Shown in pieces: positions 44,149 through 53,332 of a stretch of 64,000 bases of DNA. The stretch is from contig CAWAZD010000009.1 in the NCBI GenBank assembly GCA_963786395.1, positions 62,001-126,000 of the forward strand, written 5' to 3'. Source of the DNA: Fen-1301 sp963786395 (lineage in GTDB: Bacteria > Bacteroidota > Ignavibacteria > Ignavibacteriales > Ignavibacteriaceae). The position numbers and the translations under genes are program-made. The notes under the pieces are model-generated. The model was not told the origin of the DNA. It saw only the letters and a program-made list of their open reading frames with translations, and made no database searches. Numbering within the stretch: position 1 is the first letter of the stretch; every line of letters starts with the position of its first letter.

Positions 44149-44256
44149 ATGGAAGAATGCAAATGATTTACAGCCGAAGTTCTTTTCGTTCTTTTCTTCA
44201 AAGAAAAGAACAGAGAGATATTTTTTTACTTTTCTTAAATAAAGAAAAGGAGGGAC

Positions 44257-45147
44257 TTATCTCAGGAACAGTATTGCAATACCTGTTACTGCAATAATAG
44301 CCCCAATAATAGATCTCCAGGAAAGTTTATCCTTAAAATAAAATCTTGATATTGGAAGCATGATTACGGGCATGGTTGCGATAATAGTAGCAGCAATTCC
44401 CACTTTTGTATGTTTAATGGCTATCAGACTAAATGTAACTCCAAGAAATGGACCGCAAACTGTTCCAATAAAAGTAGTAAGCAGTGCTTTATAATTGTGC
44501 CTGTATGTTTTAATAGGGCTTTTAAATCTACGCAGGATTATCAGCATAGGAACAAATACAAGAACCGAAGTAAACATTCTTACAAACGTTGCAACGAATC
44601 CATTTATTTCCCCCTGGTCAAAAGCATGTTTCGCGAATATAAGTCCGCCTGCCTGTCCCGCTGCAGCCATAAAACCATTGAAGAATCCAACTGGTGTCAT
44701 TTTATATTTTGCTTCAGGGGATTTACTTCGTTCAGATACGACCAGAAGAATTCCCATAACAGTAATTACCATACCGGTTATTCCAATAAAGGAAATTCTT
44801 TCCGATAGAAAGAAAAAAGCCATCAGGGCGCTGAGTACCGGAGCAAATGACATTAAAAGGATTGTTAACCTGGCTCCTATTTGACTATATGCCTTGAACA
44901 GGAATACATCTCCGATTACCAGACCAATTATTCCGCTGATTGCAAGAAATAATATCTGATTGGAAGAAAGGTCATAATTAAAATTGAATAATACTATTGT
45001 TAGGAATAATAAAACTGTGGCAAGAATCAGTCTGTTCATATTAAGCTGAATAGACCCGATATTCTCCGCTGCATGTGTGAATGCATATGATCCGACTGAC
45101 CATAGCAGGGCAGTTATAAGGGCGCTTAATTCACCAAGAAAAGGCAT
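44257..45147 (-). CDS. EamA-family (drug/metabolite transporter) permease
   Basis: 296 residues with ten hydrophobic helices in two EamA repeats. The first (1-135) starts LGELSALITALLWSVGSYAF; the second starts after KMTPVGFFNGFMAAAGQAGG and ends WRSIIGAIIAVTGIAILF, the standard close of the family. Substrate is unknown. Single gene with element B downstream and glnA upstream on the same strand. Confidence 0.9.
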   Translation of the reverse strand: MPFLGELSALITALLWSVGSYAFTHAAENIGSIQLNMNRLILATVLLFLTIVLFNFNYDLSSNQILFLAISGIIGLVIGDVFLFKAYSQIGARLTILLMSFAPVLSALMAFFFLSERISFIGITGMVITVMGILLVVSERSKSPEAKYKMTPVGFFNGFMAAAGQAGGLIFAKHAFDQGEINGFVATFVRMFTSVLVFVPMLIILRRFKSPIKTYRHNYKALLTTFIGTVCGPFLGVTFSLIAIKHTKVGIAATIIATMPVIMLPISRFYFKDKLSWRSIIGAIIAVTGIAILFLR

Positions 45148-45215
45148 AACATGTTATAATTATTTAAAATGCCAAAATACAATTATTTCAAATAACTATT
45201 GCTCTATTTAAAGTC

Positions 45216-46598
45216 TTATAAATTGAAGTACATTTTGTACTCAAACGGATGAGGCATAGTGCCGATTGACATTATTTCTTCTTCTTTTATTTTCACCCAT
45301 TGATTAAGCAGTTCATCCGTAAAGATGTCATTCCTTTTTAGGAATGTATTGTCAGCTTTTAAAGCATCCAGCGCTTCTTCCAGATTACGCGGAAGATAGT
45401 GAATAGATTTATCATCAAGGTTGTCAAGGAAGTTTTTATCATATGGACCATAGCCTTCTTTAACAGGATCAATCTTATTTATAACACCGTCAATTCCTGC
45501 AAGCAGCATAGCGCTTAAACAAAGGTAAGGGTTTGCAGTTGCATCAGGTGGACGATATTCAAACCTTGTTTCTTCAGGATTGGAAACATAATTTGGAATC
45601 CGGATTGCAGAAGCGCGATTACCGGTACCGAAGGTTAAGTCAACCGGAGCTTCAAAGCCAGGAACAAGTCGTTTATATGAATTGGTGCTTGGATTGGTGA
45701 AAGCTGAGAGTGCGGGTGCATGTTTAAGCATACCGCCAATAAAATAATTTCCCAGTTCGCCCATATTGCCATAAGCACCTTTTTTGTAAAACAAATTCTT
45801 ACCCTCCTTAGTTAAAAACATATGGAGGTGCATTCCGTTACCGGCCTGCATATACATGGGCTTTGGCATGAAAGTAATGAAAAGGTTTTTCTGGCGTGCG
45901 AGATTAAATAGAGCATATTTTGTGCTAACAATATTATCTCCTGTAGTAAGGAGATCAGAGAAGTAAGTTTCAATTTCCTGCTGACCACGTTCACCAACTT
46001 CATGATGATGATATTTAACCTTAATACCAAACCTTCTTAATAACTTACTTGCTTCATCGCGGAAATCATCATATACATCGAAAGGGTTTGCAGCATGATA
46101 AGCTTTCTTATAAAATTCTTCCGCATGCTCAACCTTATAATATGAAGTAGCAGTTCGGGTATCATATTCAACATTGGAGAATATGTAGAATTCGAACTCG
46201 GGTCCCCACATTGATTTATCGGCGCCGGTAGTTTCAAGCAGAAGCTCTTCTGCTTTACGGGCAACGATTCTTCCATCCTGAGGGAATGGAGTTCTTGCTT
46301 CATCAGTTAAGACAATATGCGAATAGAAACTTAGTGTGTTTTCAACTCTGAAGGGATCAAGCATAGCAGTAGCAAGATCAGGGATTAAAATCATATCGCT
46401 GTTTTCAACTTTCAGGAAACCATAGCTGGAGCCGTCGAAGCCTACTCCCTCTTTCAGTAATTTTTCAAGTATACCAGGGTAAGTTGGAAGAGTAATATGA
46501 TGAAGTCTGCCTGAAAGGTCGATTGCTTTAAGATCAATAAACTCGATATTAGTTTTTTTAATTAAATCATTACACTTTTGAAGGTGGGTGTCTGGCAT
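45216..46598 (-). CDS. glnA: Glutamine synthetase, type I
   Basis: 460 residues from ATG 46598, supported by AGGA six bases upstream; an upstream ATG would run into the enolase terminator. It makes glutamine from glutamate, ammonia and ATP. Motifs: GFDGSSYGFLKVENSDM, WGPEFEFYIF (metal Glu), GNGMHLHMFL, RASAIRIPNY and EYRPPDATANPYL. The NLYDLPPE adenylylation loop of enteric type I-beta enzymes is replaced by HYLPRNLEEALDAL without the Tyr, so it is not controlled by adenylylation at that site (GSI-alpha-like). Confidence 0.93.
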   Translation of the reverse strand: MPDTHLQKCNDLIKKTNIEFIDLKAIDLSGRLHHITLPTYPGILEKLLKEGVGFDGSSYGFLKVENSDMILIPDLATAMLDPFRVENTLSFYSHIVLTDEARTPFPQDGRIVARKAEELLLETTGADKSMWGPEFEFYIFSNVEYDTRTATSYYKVEHAEEFYKKAYHAANPFDVYDDFRDEASKLLRRFGIKVKYHHHEVGERGQQEIETYFSDLLTTGDNIVSTKYALFNLARQKNLFITFMPKPMYMQAGNGMHLHMFLTKEGKNLFYKKGAYGNMGELGNYFIGGMLKHAPALSAFTNPSTNSYKRLVPGFEAPVDLTFGTGNRASAIRIPNYVSNPEETRFEYRPPDATANPYLCLSAMLLAGIDGVINKIDPVKEGYGPYDKNFLDNLDDKSIHYLPRNLEEALDALKADNTFLKRNDIFTDELLNQWVKIKEEEIMSIGTMPHPFEYKMYFNL

Positions 46599-46618
46599 AA
46601 CGATCCTGTTTATTACAT

Positions 46619-46646
46619 AAAAAAAGCCCGGCTGTAAGCCGGGCAT
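46619..46646 (-). terminator. Rho-independent terminator of enolase
   Basis: On the minus strand GCCCGGCT, loop TAC, AGCCGGGC run into TTTTTTT, about ten bases after the eno stop and about 25 bases before the glnA start. It should separate the two transcripts. Confidence 0.92.
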
Positions 46647-46653
46647 CATTTAA

Positions 46654-47946
46654 TTATTTTACATAGTTAATAGCATCAATTCCAGGGAAAACAGCAGCGC
46701 TTCCAAGCTCTTCTTCAATCCTGATGAGCTGATTATATTTAGCTATTCTGTCTGTCCTTGAAAGAGAACCGGTTTTAATCTGTCCTGCATTAGTAGCTAC
46801 GGCGATATCAGCTATAGTAACATCTTCAGTTTCACCGGAACGGTGGCTGATTACGTTGGTATAGCTTGCTGTCTTAGCCATTTCAATTGCATCTAATGTT
46901 TCAGTAAGTGAACCGATCTGGTTAACTTTTATAAGAATTGAATTTGCAATTCCTCTTGAGATGCCTTCATACAATCTTTTTGTGTTAGTAACAAAAAGGT
47001 CATCGCCAACAAGTTGAATCTTGCTGCCCAATTTATCAGTAAGGAGTTTCCAGCCGTCCCAATCGTTTTCATCAAGTCCGTCTTCAATTGAAATAATAGG
47101 ATACTGCTTCACCCAATTAGCGTAGAAGTCAACCATTTGTTCAGAAGTAAATCCTTTTTTAGAAGATTTGAAGAACTCATATAGTTTTTTCTCTTTGTTA
47201 TACATTTCGCTTGAAGCGACATCAAGAGCGATACAAATCTCTTCACCTGCTTTATAGCCTGCTTTTCCGATTGCTTCGAGAATAACTTCAACAGCTTCAT
47301 CATTTGATTTCAGGTTAGGAGCAAATCCGCCTTCGTCACCGACAGCAGTATTATAACCTTTGCTTTTCAGAACTGATTTCAATGCATGGAATGTTTCAGC
47401 ACCCATTCTTACTGCTTCTGCAAAATTAGGAGCGCCAACAGGCATTATCATGAATTCCTGGAAATCAACATTATTATCTGCGTGCGATCCGCCGTTTAGG
47501 ATATTCATCATTGGAACAGGAAGCGTACGAGCATTAACGCCGCCGATGTATCTATACAAGGGAAGTCCTAATGTTTCAGCAGCTGCTTTTGCTACTGCTA
47601 ATGAAACGCCAAGGATTGCATTTGCACCCAGGATTGCTTTATTAGGGGTTCCGTCCAAAGCAATTAGGAGCTGGTCAATTTCAACCTGGTCGCAGGCATC
47701 AAGGTTAATTATTTCGTCGGCTATTTTTTCATTTACATTATCAACGGCATTAAGAACACCTTTACCGCCATAACGGGCTTTATCGCCGTCTCTCAATTCA
47801 ACAGCTTCATGTTCGCCTGTGGAAGCGCCGCTGGGAACGGCAGCTCTTCCGATTACGCCGCTTTCCAACTGAACTTCAACTTCTAAGGTTGGGTTTCCTC
47901 TTGAATCAAGGATTTCTCTTGCTAAAACATCTATAATTGTAGTCAT
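46654..47946 (-). CDS. eno: Enolase
   Basis: 430 residues of normal length. Converts 2-phosphoglycerate to phosphoenolpyruvate. It has SRGNPTLEVEV, VPSGASTGEHEAVELRDGD, the metal ligands in ALDVASSEMY, SIEDGLDENDWDGW and LVGDDLFVTN, catalytic Lys in ILIKVNQIGSLTET, and SHRSGETEDVTIAD with KTGSLSRTDR. A TTTG-N20-TATTTTTA promoter-like pair is visible about 50-80 bases upstream of the start. Confidence 0.98.
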   Translation of the reverse strand: MTTIIDVLAREILDSRGNPTLEVEVQLESGVIGRAAVPSGASTGEHEAVELRDGDKARYGGKGVLNAVDNVNEKIADEIINLDACDQVEIDQLLIALDGTPNKAILGANAILGVSLAVAKAAAETLGLPLYRYIGGVNARTLPVPMMNILNGGSHADNNVDFQEFMIMPVGAPNFAEAVRMGAETFHALKSVLKSKGYNTAVGDEGGFAPNLKSNDEAVEVILEAIGKAGYKAGEEICIALDVASSEMYNKEKKLYEFFKSSKKGFTSEQMVDFYANWVKQYPIISIEDGLDENDWDGWKLLTDKLGSKIQLVGDDLFVTNTKRLYEGISRGIANSILIKVNQIGSLTETLDAIEMAKTASYTNVISHRSGETEDVTIADIAVATNAGQIKTGSLSRTDRIAKYNQLIRIEEELGSAAVFPGIDAINYVK

Positions 47947-48125
47947 TTATTTACTCCGGTTCTATTATTTTAAGAATTATAAGTAGTAAAAATAGCTCTT
48001 TCTTTACTTTGTACCAAAAGAAGTAAAGAGTAGGAAGTAGGGAGTAAGGAGTTAGGAAAAAGGATCTCCTTCTTCTCCATAAGATTACCAAAACTTAGCC
48101 AATGCTTAATTTTCTTTGACTTTAA

Positions 48126-49616
48126 TTAAACTTCTTCTTCAAGGGTTAGGTGAGATAGAAATTTAAATACTTCTACCATAGCAAGGGTGTCGAGACCGCA
48201 GTATTTTAATAAGTTTTCTCTTACTTTTTTAATCCGGGCAGGGTCTTTTTCATAATACAGGTTTTCAAATGCGTTAGAAGCTGTACCACCGTCGCCGATT
48301 TCCAATTCTTTATAGCTCAGGGAAGGAATTAACGCCGGGAGTACTGATTTAATAGAATAGGATCCCTGCATTTCAGGTGAGTAATAATATTTTTTCCTGA
48401 ATGGTTCCATAAGATCGGTGATACGGTTTTTAATATTATTCAGATCCTGTTCGTAAAGATGAAAATCCCAGGCAAGTTCTTTTAGCCGTGTACTTTCAAA
48501 GGTTTGGTTATAAACCAGAATAACTCCGTCTCCTTTAGTATGTTCGACAAGGTTTTCAACAAATGAGAGTCGCGGATCCCCGGAAGCATCAGCAAGAAAT
48601 TCATAATGTTCGACCCTGCTGTTTTTATTCTTTTGATAATGGACAGAATATTGAAATGGTATCTGCTGGTATGGTCGCACTCCATCAAACTTCGGTACGG
48701 CGGGCATAAACGTTTCAAAATCCATAAACCAGATAGGATACTTTATAGTTGCTAAAAACTTTTTAATCTCCTCTTTGTTGATTATAGTTTTGTTTTCTTT
48801 ATGACAGTCGATTTGCATCTTCTGCCCGGGGTTAAGAGGATAATCTTCAGGGACGTCTTCTAATTTCAGATGACCATGTTCAAAGAGGTCGAACTTTTTA
48901 TTTCCCCGCAGACCACCGATGTTAAAAACAGAATAATCAGGTATTTCTTTCCAGCAATGCCCCATGAAGCTGCAGGCATAGGGATCAGTGCAATAAGGAC
49001 CTATATTGATATCCGGGATATCCTGGACAGAGAGGACATTTTTCAGTCGATTCATTTCTGTCAGTATAAAGTTTTGTAGTTTCAAAGCGTCTTTCAATAC
49101 AGAGTTGATTTTAAATAACTTACGGACATTTAATTCACCTTTTCGTACATACTCATTATTTAAATATACAATAGAGATATCCGCAACATTTAAGCATTTT
49201 GAAATTACATAGTACTGAATTGCCGCATCATTTAAATAAGTATCGGAGATTTTGGTGGAGCTTTTCACCTCAAATATTTTCCATTGGTCGTCAACTTTTA
49301 CGAGGATATCCGCAATAACAAGAACCTCGTCAAATATAAATGCTGCTTCATAAATTACTTCATTTCCATTTGCAATCAGTTCTGCAGTTCTATTAACTGC
49401 CAGAGAAGATTTCTTTGGATCGTCCGTAGCAATTGTTCCGCCGGGGAAAAGCTGATGGGCAAGTTTACCAACTTCATGGCCGCGGTCAAAGATAACCTGC
49501 TGACCATCGTTGATTTCATCCATCCAGTCGTAATGATATTTATATAAATAAAGTTGTTTGTGGCACTGAAGACCCTTTATAAAGGATGATTTGCTTAGGA
49601 GGTATTGATCTGACAT
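48126..49616 (-). CDS. DUF2779 protein: Cas4-like PD-(D/E)XK plus RNase H-like exonuclease
   Basis: 496 residues. The N-terminal half (1-230) has a Cas4/RecB-type nuclease pattern: Cys18 in GLQCHKQLYLYK, the catalytic block VIADILVKVDDQWKIFEVKS (Asp, then Glu-x-Lys), and a distal Cys set CTDPYACSFMGHC, together forming a probable [4Fe-4S] site. The C-terminal half carries DUF2779, an RNase H-like fold with DEDD-type residues (WFMDFETF; VYNQTFESTRLKEL; YCGLDTLAMVEVF). The combination suggests a nucleic-acid-processing enzyme, perhaps in repair or defence; no biochemical role is known to me. It is a single gene, not in a defence cluster. Confidence 0.85.
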   Translation of the reverse strand: MSDQYLLSKSSFIKGLQCHKQLYLYKYHYDWMDEINDGQQVIFDRGHEVGKLAHQLFPGGTIATDDPKKSSLAVNRTAELIANGNEVIYEAAFIFDEVLVIADILVKVDDQWKIFEVKSSTKISDTYLNDAAIQYYVISKCLNVADISIVYLNNEYVRKGELNVRKLFKINSVLKDALKLQNFILTEMNRLKNVLSVQDIPDINIGPYCTDPYACSFMGHCWKEIPDYSVFNIGGLRGNKKFDLFEHGHLKLEDVPEDYPLNPGQKMQIDCHKENKTIINKEEIKKFLATIKYPIWFMDFETFMPAVPKFDGVRPYQQIPFQYSVHYQKNKNSRVEHYEFLADASGDPRLSFVENLVEHTKGDGVILVYNQTFESTRLKELAWDFHLYEQDLNNIKNRITDLMEPFRKKYYYSPEMQGSYSIKSVLPALIPSLSYKELEIGDGGTASNAFENLYYEKDPARIKKVRENLLKYCGLDTLAMVEVFKFLSHLTLEEEV

Positions 49617-49734
49617 TTATTCTGTTGCTTTTGTTAATAGGCAAAAATATGCAAATAACCTAAGATTAGATATACTATTAACTTTGGCTATACTTTAAGT
49701 TGATGAGGAGATTCTTTACTACACTTCGTTCCGT

Positions 49735-51195
49735 TTAGTTTGGCTGGGCATAGTGAAAGAGATTATTATAAATCGGCGCAATCATTGAATAAATCATACC
49801 TGTAGTTTCATTAATCAATGGACCTGTTTCAATATAATAGCTGAAACCAATATTTATTGAATGTGTGTTAACAGTGTTTTGAGTAGAAGATTCATATGGC
49901 CCCTTAGAATCTGAATAAGTCCAATTATAGTCAACATTTAATGACAGATTGTCTTCAACAAAATATTTCATATTAATATTAAAATAATTGGATAATAATT
50001 TTTGTTGAACAACATAATTGCCAAATAAGAGATAAAAAGTATTGTTAACGGAAGCAACAAGACGGTCAGTTAACTCATAATCATAGCCCAGTCCAGCGGC
50101 CATGGAATATTGTTGTCTTTCAGACGGATGGGCAATAACATCGGGGCCGCCCATTAACGACAGATTAAAGTTTATCTGTGAATTAAGGTTCATCTGATGA
50201 CTGAAATTTATATATGCCTGACCCATTGCAAATAATTGTTCAGACAAATAGTGCCCTTGATTAGAAGCTGAATATTGATTTTGATAATTGAGCAGCAAAT
50301 TCATTCCCGCAACGAAACCCTCATTTCTTAAAAACCTAACCTCATTAAGAGACTCTCTTAAATAAGCATTCGAATACATATTCATATCTTTCAATGAAAC
50401 CGCATCATTTGCAAGAATTTTGTCTATATCCTGCCAGAAATATTTATCGGGTCTGTTATAAACACTATTATAATAGGATTGTTTATAAAACTGTCCGGCG
50501 AGGTCTTCAATAGTTTTTTTGTTTAGGTCTTTATCCAGCAAATTAACTTGTTTTAATCTTTCCTGAAACCTAAGAGCTGTAACTACAGGAGTAACATTTC
50601 TAAGTTTACCAATACCCGCTCCTAAAGAGAATGTATAACTTTGGGTTTTGTACCCATTATATTCTTTATAAAGTGGAGTAACGTAATTTGACTCACCTTT
50701 TGAATCATTTAATTCAACCCGATCTGTTGAACCAACTGAATAAAATACATTTCCTGAATTTATATAATAGTTATAATTAAGATTCAGATTAATATTAGCA
50801 GAATAGTTGTTTACTTTACTGTTAATTACCGGCTCACCAAAAAAATTACTTTCATCAAAGTGGTGATTATAGGCGCCTGATGCATCTGCATTAATTGATA
50901 GCAGCCTATCGTCAGACTCCTTTAGTAAAAAGAACCGTGGATTCAGATTAAACCGGAAGTCCGAACTAAAATTGGCACTTGAATTTGAAGCGTTAGGCTC
51001 AGGATAGATAAGGTTATTTTTGTTGGTATTAATGTTTAAATTAGTATTAAACCAGATCGATCTTAAATCAGTATCAGGTATTTTGAAATTTGTGAAGACA
51101 GACGGGTCGGTGTTACCCAGTCCGTATTTTTGTGCATTTGTTTCAGTAAATAAAACAAAGATAAGAAGAGCAATAAGGAAAGTTGTTTGTTTCAT
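49735..51195 (-). CDS. Predicted outer-membrane beta-barrel protein
   Basis: 486 residues with a signal peptide (FLIALLIFVLFTETNAQ) and many alternating aromatic strands (NINLNLNYNYYIN; YSFSLGAG-like; NLSLNVDYNWTYSDS; SINIGFSYYIETG). Asn, Tyr and Ser are common. It looks like a porin-type or assembly-type barrel with no recognised family. No linked gene on either side shares an obvious function. Confidence 0.65.
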   Translation of the reverse strand: MKQTTFLIALLIFVLFTETNAQKYGLGNTDPSVFTNFKIPDTDLRSIWFNTNLNINTNKNNLIYPEPNASNSSANFSSDFRFNLNPRFFLLKESDDRLLSINADASGAYNHHFDESNFFGEPVINSKVNNYSANINLNLNYNYYINSGNVFYSVGSTDRVELNDSKGESNYVTPLYKEYNGYKTQSYTFSLGAGIGKLRNVTPVVTALRFQERLKQVNLLDKDLNKKTIEDLAGQFYKQSYYNSVYNRPDKYFWQDIDKILANDAVSLKDMNMYSNAYLRESLNEVRFLRNEGFVAGMNLLLNYQNQYSASNQGHYLSEQLFAMGQAYINFSHQMNLNSQINFNLSLMGGPDVIAHPSERQQYSMAAGLGYDYELTDRLVASVNNTFYLLFGNYVVQQKLLSNYFNINMKYFVEDNLSLNVDYNWTYSDSKGPYESSTQNTVNTHSINIGFSYYIETGPLINETTGMIYSMIAPIYNNLFHYAQPN

Positions 51196-51417
51196 AAAAA
51201 TCCCATTATGTTAAAGATGTAGTACGCTTGTTAATTTGTTACTATTCTTATTTCAACATAGGTGTCTGCGCGCTTGTCGTATGCCCGTCATTTTCAAAAC
51301 CATTCGTTATTAAATTAAATAACAAGTGAAACTTAGGGAATTATGCATGTAAAATGCAATTAAAGTTACAACCGCAACAATTCATAAGTGGATATTAATA
51401 ATTTAGACAGGCGGGTA

Positions 51418-51642
51418 TTATTTTAACTCTTTGAATTCTTCGATACTTAACCCGGCTTCTCTTAAAATTGCACGTAAAGTACCTTTCGCTATTTCATTAT
51501 GATTCGGGATAGTTAATCTTCTAAAAGGATAATTATAGTTTCTTAAGATTATATGGCTACCCGATTGATGGTCAATTTCATAACCAATCTTAGATAAAAG
51601 TTTGCATAATTCTTTTCCGGATACAACCGGAAGCCCGCTCAA
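51418..51642 (-). CDS. hicA: HicA-type toxin (mRNA interferase)
   Basis: 74 residues with the double-stranded-RNA-binding-like HicA fold: VSGKELCKLLSKIGY, catalytic His in QSGSHIILRN, and LTIPNHNEIAKGTLRAILRE. HicA cleaves mRNA when free of HicB. Its start overlaps the HicB stop by four bases. Confidence 0.88.
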   Translation of the reverse strand: MSGLPVVSGKELCKLLSKIGYEIDHQSGSHIILRNYNYPFRRLTIPNHNEIAKGTLRAILREAGLSIEEFKELK

Positions 51643-51851
51643 ATCTTTACCTCAATAAATTCTTCATCAATTGCTGGCGGTATTGGTTCATCATGAATTT
51701 TCAAACTTTCCAAATAACCTTTGATTGCCTCCTGAATATTATTCAATGCTTCGGTTCTTGTATTTCCTTGTGAAATACAACCGGGCAATACCGGGCATTC
51801 CGCAACAAACACTTTGTCTTCATCCTGCTCTATTTTCACTCTGAATTTCAT
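51639..51851 (-). CDS. hicB: HicB-type antitoxin
   Basis: 70 residues matching the partial RNase H fold of HicB: FRVKIEQDEDKVFVAECP, LPGCISQGNTRTEALNNI, and QEAIKGYLESL. No C-terminal DNA-binding domain is present in this short form, so self-repression may need another factor. Antitoxin first, toxin second, which is one of the two known orders. Confidence 0.88.
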   Translation of the reverse strand: MKFRVKIEQDEDKVFVAECPVLPGCISQGNTRTEALNNIQEAIKGYLESLKIHDEPIPPAIDEEFIEVKI

Positions 51852-51945
51852 TTTTTACCTTATACTTTTAGTAATTTTACAGAAATATTATTCAATATGC
51901 AATTCCTGCGGGCATGGGTATTTATGAATAAGTGAAGGGATGGCA

Positions 51946-51980
51946 CTTGATCCCTCTCCTTGAAGGGAGAGGGATGGTGC
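51946..51980. repeat. Hairpin, possible terminator or dispersed repeat
   Basis: ATCCCTCTCC, a short TTGA loop, then GGAGAGGGAT (with one extra base) lies 35-65 bases after the lipoprotein-like gene ending at 52015. No strong T tract follows on either strand. Confidence 0.5.
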
Positions 51981-52014
51981 TTATTTATATATCATGGTGG
52001 AGAACTTGATATAT

Positions 52015-52509
52015 TTAATCGTCGTTCATGTTGAAGCGGAAGTGCTTAATCATATCGTGCCCGAATTTATCATGGTACATTTTCTTGTATTTTTTCTGAA
52101 GATCATCGGGAAGCTTTTTGTCGTTAACGAAAATATCGCCGTCTGATATTTTTAAGTTTACTTTCTCATCTTTACTCTTGATAAGATTATCCTTTACCAT
52201 TTCCTGTTTCATTTCATCTATGAACTGAGAGAGTTTATGCAGTTCATTTTTTGATTTCTTAAGACTATGAGAGGCGCTTTTCATTTCCTCCTTCACTCGT
52301 TCTGTTAACCTCGGGATGTCAATGTTTTTCATTGTTTCAACTGAAATCTTAATATCTTCGCCAGCTTTATCAAGGTCTTTCTGGATCTTGTCCATATCGA
52401 GGTTCAGGTCTTTTTCATTAAATTCAATGTCGGGGATATCAAAATCCATGTCGTCATTGCTGAATACCTGTATCTTCATATTCTTGAGTTTATGACTAAG
52501 TTCTTTCAT
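52015..52509 (-). CDS. C-terminal part of a frameshifted, charged, coiled-coil protein
   Basis: The frame is open from about 52556 (WNKLDSIKIDFDTTEFNSNM) and runs 164 residues from the ATG at 52509 to the stop. That ATG has no ribosome site. Composition is rich in Lys, Asp and Glu with heptad-like helices (LSQFIDEMKQEMVKDNL) and a DGDIFVNDKKLPDDLQKKY domain. The upstream frame 52559-52978 ends just where this one opens; a +1 shift joins them as one envelope protein of about 315 residues. No family recognised. Confidence 0.6.
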   Translation of the reverse strand: MKELSHKLKNMKIQVFSNDDMDFDIPDIEFNEKDLNLDMDKIQKDLDKAGEDIKISVETMKNIDIPRLTERVKEEMKSASHSLKKSKNELHKLSQFIDEMKQEMVKDNLIKSKDEKVNLKISDGDIFVNDKKLPDDLQKKYKKMYHDKFGHDMIKHFRFNMNDD

Positions 52510-52558
52510 ATTGCTATTAAATTCAGTTGTATCAAAGTCAATCTTGATTGAATCGAGT

Positions 52559-52978
52559 TTATTCCATCATATCCGGGAAGCCTTCGCCGAAGTGTTTCAT
52601 TTTATCCCCGAAGTGTTTCATATGTTCAGAGAACTCCTTGCCATTAAAATGGAAAACAAAATCTTCATTATCACCATCGTCATGTCTACGCAAGTCACCC
52701 AGGTTTTGATAGACGATATCCTCATTTTCCTTCATCTCTTCTTTTGATAGATGCTTCCCGTTTTTGGAGAGTGAGACAAGTTTGCCGTCAGAGAATACTG
52801 CTTCATATTTGTCCTGGTTTTCACCGCTATGGAAGATGAAGGTTTGTTCTGTCTTTTTGCTTTTTTTATCTCCGCCGGGATTTTCGCGGGCTGTAGCAGA
52901 GCATGAGACAGACAGAAATGAAAGCAGCACCAGCATCAACGCGGCGCGCATGATGTGGGTTTTATTATCAATTAACAT
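52559..52978 (-). CDS. N-terminal part of the same protein: lipoprotein signal and acidic domain
   Basis: 139 residues. GAGGT stands about six bases upstream of ATG 52978. The signal peptide ends LSFLSVSC, a plausible lipobox. The mature part has FHSGENQDKYEAVFSDGKL, then VSLSKNGKHLSKEEM, and ends with repeated HMKHFGDKMKHFGEGFP-type helices. The frame stops at TAA 52559 and the rest continues in the next frame (see 52015-52509). Function unknown. Confidence 0.65.
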   Translation of the reverse strand: MLIDNKTHIMRAALMLVLLSFLSVSCSATARENPGGDKKSKKTEQTFIFHSGENQDKYEAVFSDGKLVSLSKNGKHLSKEEMKENEDIVYQNLGDLRRHDDGDNEDFVFHFNGKEFSEHMKHFGDKMKHFGEGFPDMME

Positions 52979-53030
52979 ATGTACCTCATGGGATTATTAA
53001 ATTAACTACGAATTCTAAAATTTCAAATTA

Positions 53031-53072
53031 GCTGCATGGATTCCTCCCGATGAATCGGGACGGGAATGACAA
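53031..53072. repeat. Dispersed palindromic repeat, family A variant (reverse)
   Basis: GGATTCCTCCCGAT-GA-ATCGGGACGGGAATGACA: reverse complement form of the repeat at 31388. Confidence 0.7.
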
Positions 53073-53139
53073 ATCATGTTTACAAATAAGTTGCATGTAT
53101 TCCTACCTTTGCGGAAACACAATTAGAAAACAAGTCCAA

Positions 53140-53171
53140 AACCTTCGAGGTTGATGAAAACCTCGAAGGTT
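53140..53171. repeat. Perfect palindromic repeat, family D (copy 2)
   Basis: AACCTTCGAGGTT, loop GATGAA, AACCTCGAAGGTT: the unit at 39977 with its loop reversed. Confidence 0.85.
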
Positions 53172-53332
53172 GAATGGAGTTTATTATTAAGACGCGCGGG
53201 TTTTTGGGGTGTTTCGTGTTTACAGGGGAAATAGGATAAACGTAATTATAGAAGGATGAGTGGAAAAAGTTAAGGTGATATAGAAAACTATAACATGTTT
53301 AGGTATATTTGTGTAATCATTAAGGAAAAATT

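Larger units (their letters stand above)
43596..44256. other. Gene-free interval between redox operon and EamA gene
   Basis: AT-rich DNA, a family A repeat (43827-43853), element B copy 3 (43930-44148), and a repeated right-end fragment of it at 44155-44215 (GCAAATGATTTACAGCCGA, then an AAGAAAAGAAC hairpin arm). No gene is supported. Confidence 0.6.

Noticed and set aside
44410..44884. Two long plus-strand open frames inside the EamA gene
   Set aside because: They mirror a clear transporter gene; composition is that of an antisense frame.
47360..47773. Plus-strand open frame of 137 residues inside enolase
   Set aside because: Shadow of a highly conserved gene on the minus strand.
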